NCBI RefSeq assembly: GCF_000743705.1
Contig: NZ_JQEZ01000001.1
Span: 984,070 to 1,048,069, forward strand
Source of the DNA: Ruegeria halocynthiae
GTDB taxonomy: Bacteria; Pseudomonadota; Alphaproteobacteria; Rhodobacterales; Rhodobacteraceae
DNA: 64,000 bases
Reading direction: 5' to 3'
Each line of letters opens with the position of its first letter. The first letter of the stretch is position 1. Under the pieces are notes generated by a model. That model searched no databases, was not told the origin of the DNA, and was given only the letters and a program-made list of their open reading frames with translations. Of the stretch, positions 25,862 through 36,960 are shown piece by piece. Position numbers and translations under genes: made by a program.

Positions 25862-26086
25862 ATGAACGCGCCCACCGATCTTTCGATGAAAACAGACGAG
25901 GTACTTCGGGTTGAGCTGGAGGTTTTCCGCCGCCAGCACCGTGATCTGGACGAGGCAATCGAAGCTTTGCAAGCCACCGGCACGTCTGATCAATTGACGA
26001 TCAAGCGGCTGAAAAAGCAGAAACTGCGGCTGAAAGACATCATTCGCCTGATCGAAGACCGTCTGACCCCGGATATCATCGCCTGA
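25862..26086 (+). CDS. YdcH family (DUF465) protein
   Basis: 74 aa, highly charged and helical, with the DUF465 pattern: [19 protein letters not shown], a short turn, then [25 protein letters not shown], forming an antiparallel coiled coil. The function of this small family is unknown. I take ATG 25862; a second in-frame ATG at 25886 is possible. It is divergent from the hsp20 operon and lies 78 bp before purE on the same strand. Confidence 0.82.
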   Translation: MNAPTDLSMKTDEVLRVELEVFRRQHRDLDEAIEALQATGTSDQLTIKRLKKQKLRLKDIIRLIEDRLTPDIIA

Positions 26087-26163
26087 CGCCCCTGTACCGC
26101 ATTGCCACAAATGCGGATTTGGCTATAGTGCGCGCTCTTTCTGGAAGGCAGGGACGCAAGCGG

Positions 26164-26652
26164 ATGAGCGATGTAAAAGTGGGGATCATCATGGGCAGCC
26201 AGTCGGACTGGCCCACGATGAAACAAGCCGCCGATATTCTGGACGAACTGGGCATCGCGTATGAAAAACGCATCGTCTCGGCGCATCGCACACCTGATCG
26301 CTTGTGGGACTATGGTAAAACCGCCGTGTCGCGCGGGCTGCAGGTTATCATCGCGGGTGCTGGCGGGGCGGCGCATCTGCCGGGCATGATGGCCTCGAAA
26401 ACGAGGGTGCCGGTGATCGGTGTTCCGGTGCAGACGCGGGCGCTGTCGGGTGTCGACTCGCTGTATTCCATCGTGCAGATGCCCAAAGGGTTCCCGGTGG
26501 CAACCATGGCCATCGGTGCAGCCGGGGGCGCGAATGCGGGCCTGATGGCGGCTGGAATTCTGGCCCTGCAGGACGACGCCCTGGCACAGCGGCTGGACGC
26601 GTGGCGCGAAGCTCTGTCGGCCTCGATCCCCGAGGAGCCCGTTGATGAGTGA
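26164..26652 (+). CDS. purE: N5-carboxyaminoimidazole ribonucleotide mutase
   Basis: 162 aa, class I PurE, which rearranges N5-CAIR to CAIR in purine synthesis. Family blocks: [13 protein letters not shown] (about 7-19), [10 protein letters not shown] with the catalytic-site His, and [15 protein letters not shown]. Start ATG 26164 agrees with homologues. The last 8 bp overlap purK, so the pair is translationally coupled, matching their consecutive reactions. Confidence 0.96.
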   Translation: MSDVKVGIIMGSQSDWPTMKQAADILDELGIAYEKRIVSAHRTPDRLWDYGKTAVSRGLQVIIAGAGGAAHLPGMMASKTRVPVIGVPVQTRALSGVDSLYSIVQMPKGFPVATMAIGAAGGANAGLMAAGILALQDDALAQRLDAWREALSASIPEEPVDE

Positions 26653-27712
26653 GGCATTGCAACCCGGCGCAACGATCGGAATTCTGGGCGGCGGCCAACT
26701 GGGCCGGATGCTGTCGGTGGCGGCGGCCCGTCTGGGGTTTGTGACCCATATCTTTGAACCCGGTGCCAATCCACCTGCCGGGCAGGTGGCCGACCGTGTG
26801 ACCACGGCCGCCTATGACGATGCCGACGCCCTGCGCGCCTTTGCGGGGTCGGTCGATGTCATCACCTATGAATTCGAAAACATCCCGACCCAAGCGCTGG
26901 ATTTGCTTGAGGCGCATCGACCGATCCGTCCGGGCCGCGAGGCGCTGCGGGTCAGTCAGGACCGGCTGACCGAAAAGAATTTCCTTAAGGGTTTGGGCCT
27001 GAACACCGCCCCCTTTGCGGATATCACCGATCTGGACAGCCTGAACGCGGCAATTGCGCAGATTGGGACGCCTGCGATCCTCAAGACCCGCCGCTTTGGG
27101 TACGACGGCAAAGGTCAGGCGCGGCTGCGCACGCCTGAGGATGCCGAAACCGCGCTGGCTGATATGGCCGGCGCGCCTGCGATCCTCGAAGGGTTTGTTG
27201 AGTTTACCCACGAGGTTTCGATCATCGCTGCCCGCGGGCTGGACGGTCAGGTGGCCTGTTTCGACCCCGGTGAGAATGTGCACCTTGACGGCATCCTGCA
27301 TACTACCACGGTTCCTGCCCGCCTGCGCCCGGCGCAGCGCACCGATGCTGTGCTGTTGGCCGCCAATATCCTTAACGCATTGGACTATGTCGGCGTCATG
27401 GGGGTTGAGCTGTTCGTGACACCCGCTGGCCTGATCGTGAATGAGATCGCGCCGCGCGTGCATAACTCGGGTCATTGGACGCAGAATGGCTGCGCGGTGG
27501 ATCAGTTCGAACAACATATCCGTGCCGTGGCCGGGTGGTCTTTGGCAGATGGGCAGCGGCATTCCGACGTGGTCATGGAAAATCTGATCGGCGACGATAT
27601 GGACCGCGTACCGGAACTGTCGCGGGAACGCGACGTGGCCCTGCATCTGTACGGCAAGGCCGAGGTCAAAGCGGGCCGCAAGATGGGTCACTTCAACCGT
27701 ATCGCGCGCTAA
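26645..27712 (+). CDS. purK: 5-(carboxyamino)imidazole ribonucleotide synthase
   Basis: 355-aa ATP-grasp enzyme making N5-CAIR from AIR, bicarbonate and ATP. The N-terminal [13 protein letters not shown], the central ATP-grasp region ([33 protein letters not shown]) and the metal site [23 protein letters not shown] are intact. The start is ATG 26645 rather than the TTG one codon earlier. Its stop lies 1 bp from the end of the convergent phnM gene. Confidence 0.96.
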   Translation: MSEALQPGATIGILGGGQLGRMLSVAAARLGFVTHIFEPGANPPAGQVADRVTTAAYDDADALRAFAGSVDVITYEFENIPTQALDLLEAHRPIRPGREALRVSQDRLTEKNFLKGLGLNTAPFADITDLDSLNAAIAQIGTPAILKTRRFGYDGKGQARLRTPEDAETALADMAGAPAILEGFVEFTHEVSIIAARGLDGQVACFDPGENVHLDGILHTTTVPARLRPAQRTDAVLLAANILNALDYVGVMGVELFVTPAGLIVNEIAPRVHNSGHWTQNGCAVDQFEQHIRAVAGWSLADGQRHSDVVMENLIGDDMDRVPELSRERDVALHLYGKAEVKAGRKMGHFNRIAR

Positions 27713-27713
27713 G

Positions 27714-28865
27714 TTAGCCGACGAACCGCGCTGCGATGTCACCTGACATGTAACTGACCCGCCCGCCAGCCAGCGTGGCGGAGACGCGGTGGGTGTCGGC
27801 GTCCAGGATCACCAGATCGGCGCGTTGACCGGGGGCCAGTGTGCCCCGGTCTCGCAACCCCAAAACCCGCGCAGGTCCCGAAGACACCAGCGCCCACGCT
27901 CCTGCCAAATCCAGCAGGCCGGTTTTGGCAAGCATCAGCGCGGCACGGCGCGGACTGGGATAGTGATAGTCCGAGGCCAGGGCATCGCACAGCCCCATCG
28001 CAATCAAGTCCAACGCGCTGACATTGCCCTTATGCGACCCACCGCGCACCACGTTGGGCGAACCCAGAATGATGCGGTCCCCGGCCGCACAGGCGGCCTC
28101 GGCGGCCTCAAGCGTTTCGGGGAATTCCGCGATGTGCGCCCCGCGCGCGCGCCACTGGGCGCGGGTTTGGGCGGTGGCGTCGTCGTGGCTGCCCATGCGG
28201 ACCCCTTGCTTGGTCAACGCCGCACAAAGCGCATCCAACGCCGGGGTGACTTCGTCCCGGCGAGCGTGCATGGATTTCAGCATTTCAAGGTGCTTTTCAG
28301 GGCTGCGGCCCGCCTTTAGCGCCTGCCCGGTCAGGCGAGGCGGTGTGCGCCCCTGTGCCAGCCGCTCATGCGGCAGGTGATCATTGAACACAATATAGGG
28401 CACCTGCCAGGCGGCAATACGATCAGGCAAGTCCGCATAGTCGTCCAGCATATGCGTCTCGAACCGCAATTGCGGCAGCAAATCGGTCACGACCCGGTCC
28501 CTGACCGACGCAATGGCGTCAAACACCTGCCCCGCGAATTCAGGGCCGCGCACGCCGCCCTCCCAACTGTGGAACTGGGCCAGAACGGCGGTGGTGATAC
28601 CATTGGCGGCCAGCTCTGCCTCGACCGACAGGATGCCCTCGTCCATCTGCTTCATTGCCCCGCGGCGCGGCGCGATATGGCGCTCAAAACCATCGCCGTG
28701 CAGGTCGATGATGCCGGGCAGAACAAGATAACCGGTCAGATCAACGCGCCGCTCGGTGCGGTCAGTCTGAATGACACCCTCAGCCAGCGAAAGCTCGGCC
28801 GGTGTCACGCCGTCATCCGGCAGCAGTACCTCTGCGCCGGTCAGGGTCAGGTTCAGGGATGTCAT
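27714..28865 (-). CDS. phnM: PhnM-type amidohydrolase (alpha-D-ribose 1-methylphosphonate 5-triphosphate diphosphatase)
   Basis: 383 aa of the PhnM branch of amidohydrolases, with the characteristic LPGIIDLHGDGFERH metal site, FNDHLPHERL, SHDDATAQT and ASDYHYPSP. In the C-P lyase pathway PhnM removes pyrophosphate from the triphosphate intermediate. The ATG at 28865 overlaps the lipase stop (ATGA); an upstream extension of 15 codons is not homologous. No other phn gene is present in this window, so it may work with a distant cluster or on a different substrate. Confidence 0.82.
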   Translation of the reverse strand: MTSLNLTLTGAEVLLPDDGVTPAELSLAEGVIQTDRTERRVDLTGYLVLPGIIDLHGDGFERHIAPRRGAMKQMDEGILSVEAELAANGITTAVLAQFHSWEGGVRGPEFAGQVFDAIASVRDRVVTDLLPQLRFETHMLDDYADLPDRIAAWQVPYIVFNDHLPHERLAQGRTPPRLTGQALKAGRSPEKHLEMLKSMHARRDEVTPALDALCAALTKQGVRMGSHDDATAQTRAQWRARGAHIAEFPETLEAAEAACAAGDRIILGSPNVVRGGSHKGNVSALDLIAMGLCDALASDYHYPSPRRAALMLAKTGLLDLAGAWALVSSGPARVLGLRDRGTLAPGQRADLVILDADTHRVSATLAGGRVSYMSGDIAARFVG

Positions 28866-29635
28866 TGTGTGGGTTCCGACGCGGGTTCCGAGCAATCCTG
28901 TCCGATGCAAATCTCGTCGATGATATCCATCACCCCGTCCAGCCAGGTGATCTGCGGATCGAACCGCCCGAATTCGATGAAATGCAGCGCCTGTGCCATC
29001 ACAAGCGGGCTGTTCATCATGAAAGTATGCGTCACCGGCAGGACGATGTGGTCTTTCATCCCTTCAACCCGCGTCGTCGCGATCGAAACCTTGCCGTCAT
29101 CCCTGCCCTCGATCATCGAGGAAAACAGCGGATTAAGCGAGTTCTGACCCGCAATCACGCCCAGATCGAACTCGACCGGCGGCAAATGGCGGGGAATACC
29201 TTCGGGGCCGGTGCCAAGCGCCAGACCGGCGGGGCCGTTCAGCATCCCGAAGACCTCCCATGCGCCCAGTTCATCCACTAGTTGGCTGCCCTGATTGGGC
29301 GGGCCAAGCATGACCACGCGCCCCAGATTTTCCGGGTGATTGTCCTGCAGCCAATAGCGCAAAAGAATGCCGCCCATCGAATGGGCCACGACGTTGACCG
29401 TGTCATCCCCACAGGCCGCGAACGCGTCCGGCAAGGTCTGATTGGCCAAATCCGGAATCGGCAGATCGGTCGAAGGATAACCGGGGCGCACGACGTTGTA
29501 ATCATGCGCCTTGAACAGTTGATCCATAACGGCAAAGGACGCCTCGGTCCGGGCAAGCCCATGCAACAGCACCACGCATTTCGCCTGAGCCATGGCCGGA
29601 ACAAGGAACAGAAAAAGGGCAAGCAGGTATCTCAT
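28862..29635 (-). CDS. Secreted alpha/beta hydrolase (lipase/esterase-like)
   Basis: 257 aa with an N-terminal signal peptide (MRYLLALFLFLVPAMAQA, then KCVVLLHGL). The oxyanion-hole segment VLLHGLARTE and the nucleophile elbow VVAHSMGGILLRYW (about 85-98) define an alpha/beta hydrolase close to triacylglycerol lipases and PGAP1-like esterases. A catalytic His probably lies in the C-terminal third (LPVTHTFMM). The predicted product is periplasmic or exported. It is coupled to phnM by an ATGA overlap, a pairing with no obvious pathway logic. Confidence 0.84.
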   Translation of the reverse strand: MRYLLALFLFLVPAMAQAKCVVLLHGLARTEASFAVMDQLFKAHDYNVVRPGYPSTDLPIPDLANQTLPDAFAACGDDTVNVVAHSMGGILLRYWLQDNHPENLGRVVMLGPPNQGSQLVDELGAWEVFGMLNGPAGLALGTGPEGIPRHLPPVEFDLGVIAGQNSLNPLFSSMIEGRDDGKVSIATTRVEGMKDHIVLPVTHTFMMNSPLVMAQALHFIEFGRFDPQITWLDGVMDIIDEICIGQDCSEPASEPTQ

Positions 29636-29673
29636 AGCCGCCAGATAAAGCCTAACAAGGAGCGATTAAACCC

Positions 29674-30516
29674 CTAGCGCGGTTTCAAGCGCACAACTGC
29701 CAGCGCGATGCCCCCCAGAACCAGCGCCGCCCCCAGGATCAGGCGCAGGTTTGCGGTTTCTCCCAGCAATGTGACGCCGCCGACAATGGCAATGATAGGG
29801 ACGCTCAGCTGCACCACAGCCGCCGTGGTCGGCGCAAGCTGCGGCAGGACACGGTACCAAAGCGCGTATCCCATCCCGGATGTGACACCTCCGGACAGGG
29901 CAGCAAGAAAGTATCCCGTTCCTGTCATGTGCCACCCGCCCCCTGTTGCCAGCAAGGCCAGTGCGGTGACGGGCAGAGCCACAATGAAATTGGCCGCTGT
30001 CCCGGTCAGCGCGTCCGGCTCGGACCGTCCCGCCACCGAATAGATCGCCCAACCGACACCGGCGGCGGTCATCAGTGCAGCGCCCACGGGGCTGACCTGA
30101 ACAGTACCAGACGGCCAGAGCACATAAGCCAGCCCTGCAAGCGCAATCGCGGCACCGGCGACCTGTCGTCCGGTCGGGGCGCTGCCGGATACGGATGTCA
30201 CAGCAAACATTGTAATTTGCACGACGCCGAACAGGATCAGCGCGCCCAACCCCGCATCCAGCGTCAGATAAGCGATAGAGAACCCGATCATATACAACGA
30301 CAAAGATCCCGCCCCCACGATCCTGCGCCGGTTGCACAAAGGCAGATGCCCTGCCCGCAGCCCCACCAATACGGCCAGAACCACCGCGCCGGCCATTACC
30401 CGCACAACGGCAAAACCGGTCGGGTCGCTGGCACCGCTGTCGATGGCCAAACGGTTCAGGATCGAGTTCGCCGCAAAGGCGCACATGGTCAGGGCTGTCA
30501 GCAGGAACAGTTTCAT
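29674..30516 (-). CDS. DMT superfamily transporter (EamA domain)
   Basis: 280 aa with about ten hydrophobic helices in two EamA repeats. The first repeat begins KLFLLTALTMCAFAANSILNRLAI and the second AAGVGWAIYSVAGR; GYALWYRVLP and PIIAIVGGVTLLGE are typical of drug/metabolite exporters. The substrate cannot be read. I used ATG 30516; an upstream start would add 12 basic residues. The gene lies downstream of the groEL terminator and so needs its own promoter. Confidence 0.85.
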   Translation of the reverse strand: MKLFLLTALTMCAFAANSILNRLAIDSGASDPTGFAVVRVMAGAVVLAVLVGLRAGHLPLCNRRRIVGAGSLSLYMIGFSIAYLTLDAGLGALILFGVVQITMFAVTSVSGSAPTGRQVAGAAIALAGLAYVLWPSGTVQVSPVGAALMTAAGVGWAIYSVAGRSEPDALTGTAANFIVALPVTALALLATGGGWHMTGTGYFLAALSGGVTSGMGYALWYRVLPQLAPTTAAVVQLSVPIIAIVGGVTLLGETANLRLILGAALVLGGIALAVVRLKPR

Positions 30517-30577
30517 ATCAACCGCATAACGGTTTCGTCGGGCATTGCACACTCACTTTACTGCGCGGCCGACCTGC

Positions 30578-30611
30578 AAAAAGAAACGGGGCCGCCCAAA
30601 GGCGACCCCGT
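30578..30611 (-). terminator. Rho-independent terminator of groESL
   Basis: Minus-strand stem ACGGGGTCGCC / GGCGGCCCCGT (one T-G wobble) with a 4-nt loop at 30586-30611, followed by a TTTCTTTTT tract. It lies 95 bp after the groEL stop. Confidence 0.8.
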
Positions 30612-30705
30612 CTATTGTCTAAGTGGCAGTCCCTATCGGCAGCCTGGCCGTTGGGTCAGGCGCCTGTCGGGATCGTCAGAATTCGCCGGGGCGAATTCGA
30701 CGTGC

Positions 30706-32385
<1,680 letters not shown>

Positions 32386-32403
32386 TCAGAGAAAGCGCGC
32401 GGC

Positions 32404-32691
32404 TTACTCGATGATCCCCATGATGTCGCTTTCTTTCATCATCAGCAGCTCTTCGCCGCCGACGTTGACCTCGGTGCCCGACCATTTGCCGAACAGGATC
32501 TTGTCGCCAGCTTTCACAGCCATTGCGATCAGTTCGCCGCTGTCCTTGCGCGCGCCTTCGCCGGTCGAGACAACCTCGCCTTCGCTGGGCTTTTCTTTTG
32601 CGCTATCGGGAATGATCAGACCACCAGCGGTTTTTTCGTCGCTTTCGGTACGGCGAACCAGCACGCGGTCATGAAGCGGTTTCAATGCCAT
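32404..32691 (-). CDS. groES: Co-chaperonin GroES
   Basis: 95 aa. The mobile loop (about 16-33, [20 protein letters not shown]) and the roof beta-hairpin are recognisable; LHDRVLVRR at the start and [11 protein letters not shown] near the end are conserved. It forms the heptameric lid of GroEL. RBS AAGGAG precedes the ATG. First gene of groESL, behind a CIRCE operator and a near-consensus promoter. Confidence 0.98.
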   Translation of the reverse strand: MALKPLHDRVLVRRTESDEKTAGGLIIPDSAKEKPSEGEVVSTGEGARKDSGELIAMAVKAGDKILFGKWSGTEVNVGGEELLMMKESDIMGIIE

Positions 32692-32729
32692 CTTTGCAGC
32701 TCCTTAGGCTCAAAGTTTATTTATCCTCC

Positions 32730-32747
32730 CCTCGCCGATTGGCGAGG
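32730..32747 (-). other. Leader hairpin of groESL
   Basis: CCTCGCC-gatt-GGCGAGG on the plus strand, a perfect 7-bp stem with a 4-nt loop just downstream of CIRCE in the transcribed leader. It may stabilise the mRNA 5' end or help regulation; no RNA-thermometer motif (such as an occluded RBS) is evident. Confidence 0.4.
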
Positions 32748-32749
32748 CG

Positions 32750-32776
32750 TTAGCACTCGGGGTGTGTGAGTGATAA
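32750..32776. promoter_or_regulatory. CIRCE operator (HrcA site) of groESL
   Basis: TTAGCACTC-N9-GAGTGATAA, differing from the classical CIRCE (GAGTGCTAA right arm) at one position. It sits just downstream of the -10 element, at the expected transcription start, where HrcA binding blocks initiation. Confidence 0.93.
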
Positions 32777-32783
32777 CGAGGCA

Positions 32784-32812
32784 TAGCTAGGGGGTCGCAA
32801 ACCCCGAGTCAA
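32784..32812 (-). promoter_or_regulatory. Promoter of groESL
   Basis: Minus strand TTGACT (32807-32812), 17-bp spacer, TAGCTA (32784-32789). A CTTG and a run of five C overlapping the same region leave open recognition by both the vegetative and the heat-shock sigma factor. CIRCE starts 8 bp downstream of the -10. Confidence 0.65.
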
Positions 32813-32843
32813 CAAGCCGTGCTGGATTTTTTGACAATCAGGC

Positions 32844-33518
32844 TCAGCCAGGCTGTTCCCAGCTGTAGGCCCAGTGTTTCAGGCCGTCGCGGCCCGCGTC
32901 CGACAGATCATAGATGCCCTTCGCAACCTTTTCGAACCACCCATAGTGGTTGTCGCGCATCAGGCGGGTGGCCTCGATCACACCGGTGGCCTTGGCGACC
33001 TCTGCCCCCTTGGCGGCACCGCTTTCGGCCAGATGCGCCGCACATTTCAAAGCATCCTGACGATAGGCCGTGACAATGCCATGGCGCGTAGCACCGCCCG
33101 CGTTCGGATCACCCTGCAAGCGGTCGAATTCACGCAGCAAGCGCGCGGCTTTGGCCTTGTTTTTACGCGACGCATAAGATCCGGGGTCACAGTGCACCTC
33201 GACCGTGCCATCGGCGCGCACGGTTATCAGGCCCAGCCCCAACCTGCGGCACAGCGCCAGATTATCTTTGAGAGCACGCCGCGCCGTACGCCCCTTAGGC
33301 TTGCGCACCCCGACATAAACTTGGTCGGTCACATTCAGGCGGGTGATGGCCTGATGAAACAGGGTCAGCGAGAACCCCAGCTTCAGCTCAACGATCACCG
33401 GGTCGTCGCCATCCCGGACGGCCACGATATCAGCCGCGCCGACTTCGCCTTTTACGGTGTAGCCCTGACGTTCCAACAACGCCTTGATCGGGGGATAGAG
33501 GTCCTGCTCGCGGTTCAT
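32844..33518 (-). CDS. DUF2161 family protein with PD-(D/E)XK nuclease-like fold
   Basis: 224 aa. Residues about 20-50 show the PD-(D/E)XK core pattern: an Asp in EVGAADIVAVRDG and the ExK in PVIVELKLGF. The following HQAITRL and VYVGVRKPKGR resemble the alpha-beta elements of restriction-endonuclease folds. The C-terminal half (GGATRHGIVTAYRQDALKCAAHL) and its helical tail are specific to the family, which is annotated as a putative phosphodiesterase. It lies upstream of, and divergent from, the TraB/GumN gene. Its role is unknown; no methylase or defence partner is adjacent. Confidence 0.83.
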   Translation of the reverse strand: MNREQDLYPPIKALLERQGYTVKGEVGAADIVAVRDGDDPVIVELKLGFSLTLFHQAITRLNVTDQVYVGVRKPKGRTARRALKDNLALCRRLGLGLITVRADGTVEVHCDPGSYASRKNKAKAARLLREFDRLQGDPNAGGATRHGIVTAYRQDALKCAAHLAESGAAKGAEVAKATGVIEATRLMRDNHYGWFEKVAKGIYDLSDAGRDGLKHWAYSWEQPG

Positions 33519-33655
33519 GGCCTTATGCTAGGCAAATTGCCGTGGAATGCCAGACACAGAAAGGGCCGCCCCCGCACAAACCCGACTTGAACCCACGGCA
33601 GGCCAAGGGCATGGTCGCGCCATATGTGTAATCTGAATTCACCGGGATGGTCCTG

Positions 33656-34636
33656 ATGCGGCTTATGATTTTCATTATCTTTCTGTTTCTGCCGTTCTCG
33701 GTTCACGCGGCTTGCGAAGGGCGCGATCTAAGACCGGATCTGACGCCCGAGGTGCTGGCCGAACTGAACAAGGCACTGGACAGCCTGCTCTTTCCCGAAG
33801 GCAACCACTGGCTTGCGACCAAAGACGACACCTACCTTCATTTGATCGGCACGTTGCACACGAACGACCCGCGCATGGGCGCGGTTGTTCAGCGTCTGAC
33901 GCCGGTTCTCACCCAGGCCGACGCGTTTTACTTTGAGGTCACGCAGAAAGACATGACCGCGTTCGAACACGATCTGGCGAATGACCTGAGCCCGGTGCTG
34001 ATCACCTCTGGCCCAACGTTGATCGACCTGATGCCCGCCGAAGACTGGGCCGCCCTGTCCGTCAGCCTGGCCGAGCGTGGCATTCCCGGTTGGATGGCCG
34101 CAAAAATGCGCCCCTGGTTTCTGAGCATCATGTTGGGCATTCCCCCCTGCATGGCGCAGGACCCAAACGCCAACCACGGAATGGATGCGCGCCTGACCGA
34201 AATGGCCGAAAAGCACGGCATCCCCCAACACTCGCTAGAGCGGGTCGAAGACCTGATGGCTTTGTTCGACAGCCATCCGCTGGAACAGCAGGTGCAATCC
34301 CTGGTCCGTCTGGCTGGCGCGCTTGAGGCCAGCGAGGATCATCTGGCCACCATGGCCAACGCCTATCTGGAAGAACGCCACGGCGAGATCATCCAACTTG
34401 CCCGCGTGCAGGGACAAGAGGAATCCGGCCTGTCCCCTGAGGTGTTCAACGAAGAATGGAGTGGGTTCGAGCAACAGCTTCTGGTCGAACGCAACAACAG
34501 CTGGATGCAGCAGATTCTGACCATCCGCGACCAGACTGCCGTGATCGCCGTGGGTGCCGGACACCTGAGCGATACACACGGTTTGCTGAACCAGTTGCAG
34601 TTGGCCGGATACACCCTGACCCGCGCGCCCTTCTGA
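33656..34636 (+). CDS. TraB/GumN family protein, exported
   Basis: 326 aa with a signal peptide (MRLMIFIIFLFLPFSVHA, then ACEGRD). The TraB/GumN core follows: YLHLIGTLHTNDPRM (the GxxH motif, about residues 60-75), DAFYFEV, PWFLSIMLGIPPC, GMDARLTEMAEKHGIP and the C-terminal VIAVGAGHLSDTHGLLNQL. Related proteins include metal-dependent proteases (Tiki-like) and pheromone-shutdown TraB, so a periplasmic hydrolase is likely but unproven. ATG 33656 gives a cleaner signal peptide than the ATG three codons upstream. Confidence 0.83.
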   Translation: MRLMIFIIFLFLPFSVHAACEGRDLRPDLTPEVLAELNKALDSLLFPEGNHWLATKDDTYLHLIGTLHTNDPRMGAVVQRLTPVLTQADAFYFEVTQKDMTAFEHDLANDLSPVLITSGPTLIDLMPAEDWAALSVSLAERGIPGWMAAKMRPWFLSIMLGIPPCMAQDPNANHGMDARLTEMAEKHGIPQHSLERVEDLMALFDSHPLEQQVQSLVRLAGALEASEDHLATMANAYLEERHGEIIQLARVQGQEESGLSPEVFNEEWSGFEQQLLVERNNSWMQQILTIRDQTAVIAVGAGHLSDTHGLLNQLQLAGYTLTRAPF

Positions 34637-34746
34637 TCAGACCGGACACAACGCAAACCTACTGCTGCCGCGTAAACTCTGCCGGGTGACAACCCCGGCG
34701 GACCACCCTATAAGGCGCGCAAATCTATCTTCCGCAGGACGCTGAC

Positions 34747-35667
34747 ATGACAACCCTAGTATTTGGTCACAAATCCCCCGACACCGATTCCACAGGCTCG
34801 CCGATCCTGTGGTCCTGGTACCTGAACGAAATCAAAGGCGAACAGGCCGAGCCGGTTCTGCTGGGCGAACCCAACACCGAAGCGGCGTTCATGCTGCAAC
34901 GCTGGGACCTGCCCAAACCGCGCATCATCGCGGATGTGGACGCGGATACAGCCGTCGTCATCGTCGACACCAACAATCCCGCTGAATTGCCTGCCAGCAT
35001 CAACAACGCCGACATCCGCGCCATCATCGACCACCACAAGCTGGTTGGCGGTCTGGAAACCAAAGGCCCGATCGACATCACAGTGCGCCCGCTGGCCTGC
35101 ACCGCGACCATCATGGTCGACCTGTTGGGTGACGACGCGGCCAAGATGCCCGACGCCATCAAAGGCGCGGCGCTGACCTGCATCCTGTCGGACACGCTGG
35201 AATTCCGCTCGCCCACCACCACCGCGCATGACCGCGCAGTGGCCGAGAAACTGGCTGGCGAACTGGGTCTGGACGTGTCCGCCTATGCCGCAGACATGTT
35301 TGCGGCAAAATCGGATGTATCGTCCTTTTCGGACGCTGAACTGATCCGGATGGACAGCAAGGAATACGCGGTCGACGGCACCAAGTTCCGCGTCTCGGTT
35401 CTGGAAACCACTGCGCCGGGCGTTGTGCTGGACCGCAAGGCCAGCCTGGCGACCTCGATGGTGGACGTCGCCAACGAAGACGGCGTCGATCAGGTTCTGC
35501 TGTTCGTGGTCGACATCCTGAACGAAGAAGCGACATTGCTGGTGCCCAACGATGTGGTCAAAGCCGTGGCCGAGAAAAGCTTTGGCGCATCGGTCGACGG
35601 CGACGCTGTGGTCCTGCCGGGTGTCATGAGCCGGAAAAAGCAGATCATTCCGAACCTCAAGGTCTGA
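34747..35667 (+). CDS. ppaC: Manganese-dependent inorganic pyrophosphatase (family II)
   Basis: 306 aa of the DHH superfamily that hydrolyses pyrophosphate. Metal-binding signatures: FGHKSPDTDSTGSPI near the N-terminus (His and DxD), VDTNNPAEL, the DHH motif in IIDHHKLVGG and the C-terminal DHHA2 domain ending PGVMSRKKQIIP with the phosphate-binding Arg/Lys. Length fits. It is monocistronic and followed by a clear terminator. Confidence 0.96.
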   Translation: MTTLVFGHKSPDTDSTGSPILWSWYLNEIKGEQAEPVLLGEPNTEAAFMLQRWDLPKPRIIADVDADTAVVIVDTNNPAELPASINNADIRAIIDHHKLVGGLETKGPIDITVRPLACTATIMVDLLGDDAAKMPDAIKGAALTCILSDTLEFRSPTTTAHDRAVAEKLAGELGLDVSAYAADMFAAKSDVSSFSDAELIRMDSKEYAVDGTKFRVSVLETTAPGVVLDRKASLATSMVDVANEDGVDQVLLFVVDILNEEATLLVPNDVVKAVAEKSFGASVDGDAVVLPGVMSRKKQIIPNLKV

Positions 35668-35686
35668 TCTTCGCAACATCTATTGG

Positions 35687-35715
35687 AAAAGGCGTCCCGC
35701 GTGGGCGCCTTTTTT
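35687..35715 (+). terminator. Rho-independent terminator after ppaC
   Basis: AAAAGGCG...CGCCTTTT stem (8 bp perfect at the base, extended through one T-G wobble and two more pairs), 5-nt loop, then TTTTTT. It begins 20 bp after the stop codon. Confidence 0.85.
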
Positions 35716-35793
35716 CGTATTCATGTGGGATTTGCGCGAACCGTATCCGTTGCTAAACTGATCAAGACAGTGAAACCGGAATAAATCCCACGT

Positions 35794-36870
35794 ATGAGTA
35801 AGCGCAAGTTCAGCACCACCCGGGACATCCTGCGATTTGAGGGGAAGGACAAAGCCGCCTATTGGCGTCGCTTTGCCATGCTGCTGACCCTGTCGGTGAT
35901 CATTGCCACGATGGGTATGCTGCGCGATTCCAGCGCGGTGGTGATAGCCGCAATGCTGGTGGCCCCGCTGATGACGCCAATTCTGGGCGTGGCTGCGGCC
36001 ATGGTCATGGGCTGGCTGGGCCGCGCGCTAAACCTGGCCCTGATTGTGTGCGGCGCGGCACTTCTAAGTGTGCTGCTGGCCTGGTTTCTGGTCTATGTCG
36101 CCGACGTCCCGCGCGGCATTCTGATATCCGATCAGGTACTGGCCCGCACCGATCCCGGAACCGAAGATCTGATTGTCGCACTCGCTGCGGGCGTTGCCGG
36201 GGCATATGTTCAGATCAACCGGTCTGAGGTCAGCTTGCTGCCCGGCGCGGCCATCGGCGTGTCGCTGGTGCCGCCCCTGTCAGCCTCGGGCGTCCTGCTG
36301 TATTTCGGCGAGCCGGCCGAGGCCTATGAGGCCGGGCTGTTGTTCGCCACCAATCTGGGCGCGATCATCCTGTCCGCCTGCGCCGTTTACATCGTTTACG
36401 CTGCACGCTCGGTCCTGTTCAGCAAGGGCCGGCGCAAGCTGAATTTTACCGCCAGTGTGTTTGTGACAATGGCCTTTTTGGCCGTCGTGGTCATTCAGCT
36501 CGGAAAATCCACCTATAACCGGTATCTCGAAACCCGTACCGAGGCGCAGGTTGCACAAGCCATCCGCGATTGGGCCGATCCGGTGTCGGTCGAGATCATT
36601 CGCATCGACGTCAACGCCAAACGCAAACAGGCCGAGGTCTGGGTAATCGTCGATCTTCCGGCAGAGGCGCAATTCAAAGTGTCCTCTGTCGCGGGGCTGT
36701 TGCCTGAATCCCTGCGCGAGACATCGCTGGTCGACGTATTGCACAGCGAACTTGGATCTGGATATCTGGCCGTCATCCGATACCAGACCAGAATAGGCGC
36801 GCAGATCATTCTGGGGACTGAGAACGTCCAGCAAGCACCAGACGTCGAAGAGATCACCGAAGACGACTGA
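35794..36870 (+). CDS. DUF389 domain-containing membrane protein
   Basis: 358 aa. About six transmembrane helices occupy residues 25-215, with the DUF389 core MLRDSSAVVIAAMLVAPLMTPILG, SLLPGAAIGVSLVPPLSASG and FATNLGAIILSACAVYI. The C-terminal about 140 residues are soluble. Domain order differs from some members that place a soluble domain first. The function of the family is unknown; the repeated helix motifs with conserved Pro/Ser suggest transport. It stands between ppaC and the HAD gene. Confidence 0.85.
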   Translation: MSKRKFSTTRDILRFEGKDKAAYWRRFAMLLTLSVIIATMGMLRDSSAVVIAAMLVAPLMTPILGVAAAMVMGWLGRALNLALIVCGAALLSVLLAWFLVYVADVPRGILISDQVLARTDPGTEDLIVALAAGVAGAYVQINRSEVSLLPGAAIGVSLVPPLSASGVLLYFGEPAEAYEAGLLFATNLGAIILSACAVYIVYAARSVLFSKGRRKLNFTASVFVTMAFLAVVVIQLGKSTYNRYLETRTEAQVAQAIRDWADPVSVEIIRIDVNAKRKQAEVWVIVDLPAEAQFKVSSVAGLLPESLRETSLVDVLHSELGSGYLAVIRYQTRIGAQIILGTENVQQAPDVEEITEDD

Positions 36871-36960
36871 GGCGTGCTCAAAATACATTGCGGGATGGTC
36901 ATTGTTCCAAAGCTTTGCCATAGCTGTCGCAACCGCGATTTCAGACCCGAGGGGGGCCAC

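Noticed and set aside
27714..28865. C-P lyase operon
   Set aside because: Only phnM is present; the flanking genes are purK and a lipase.
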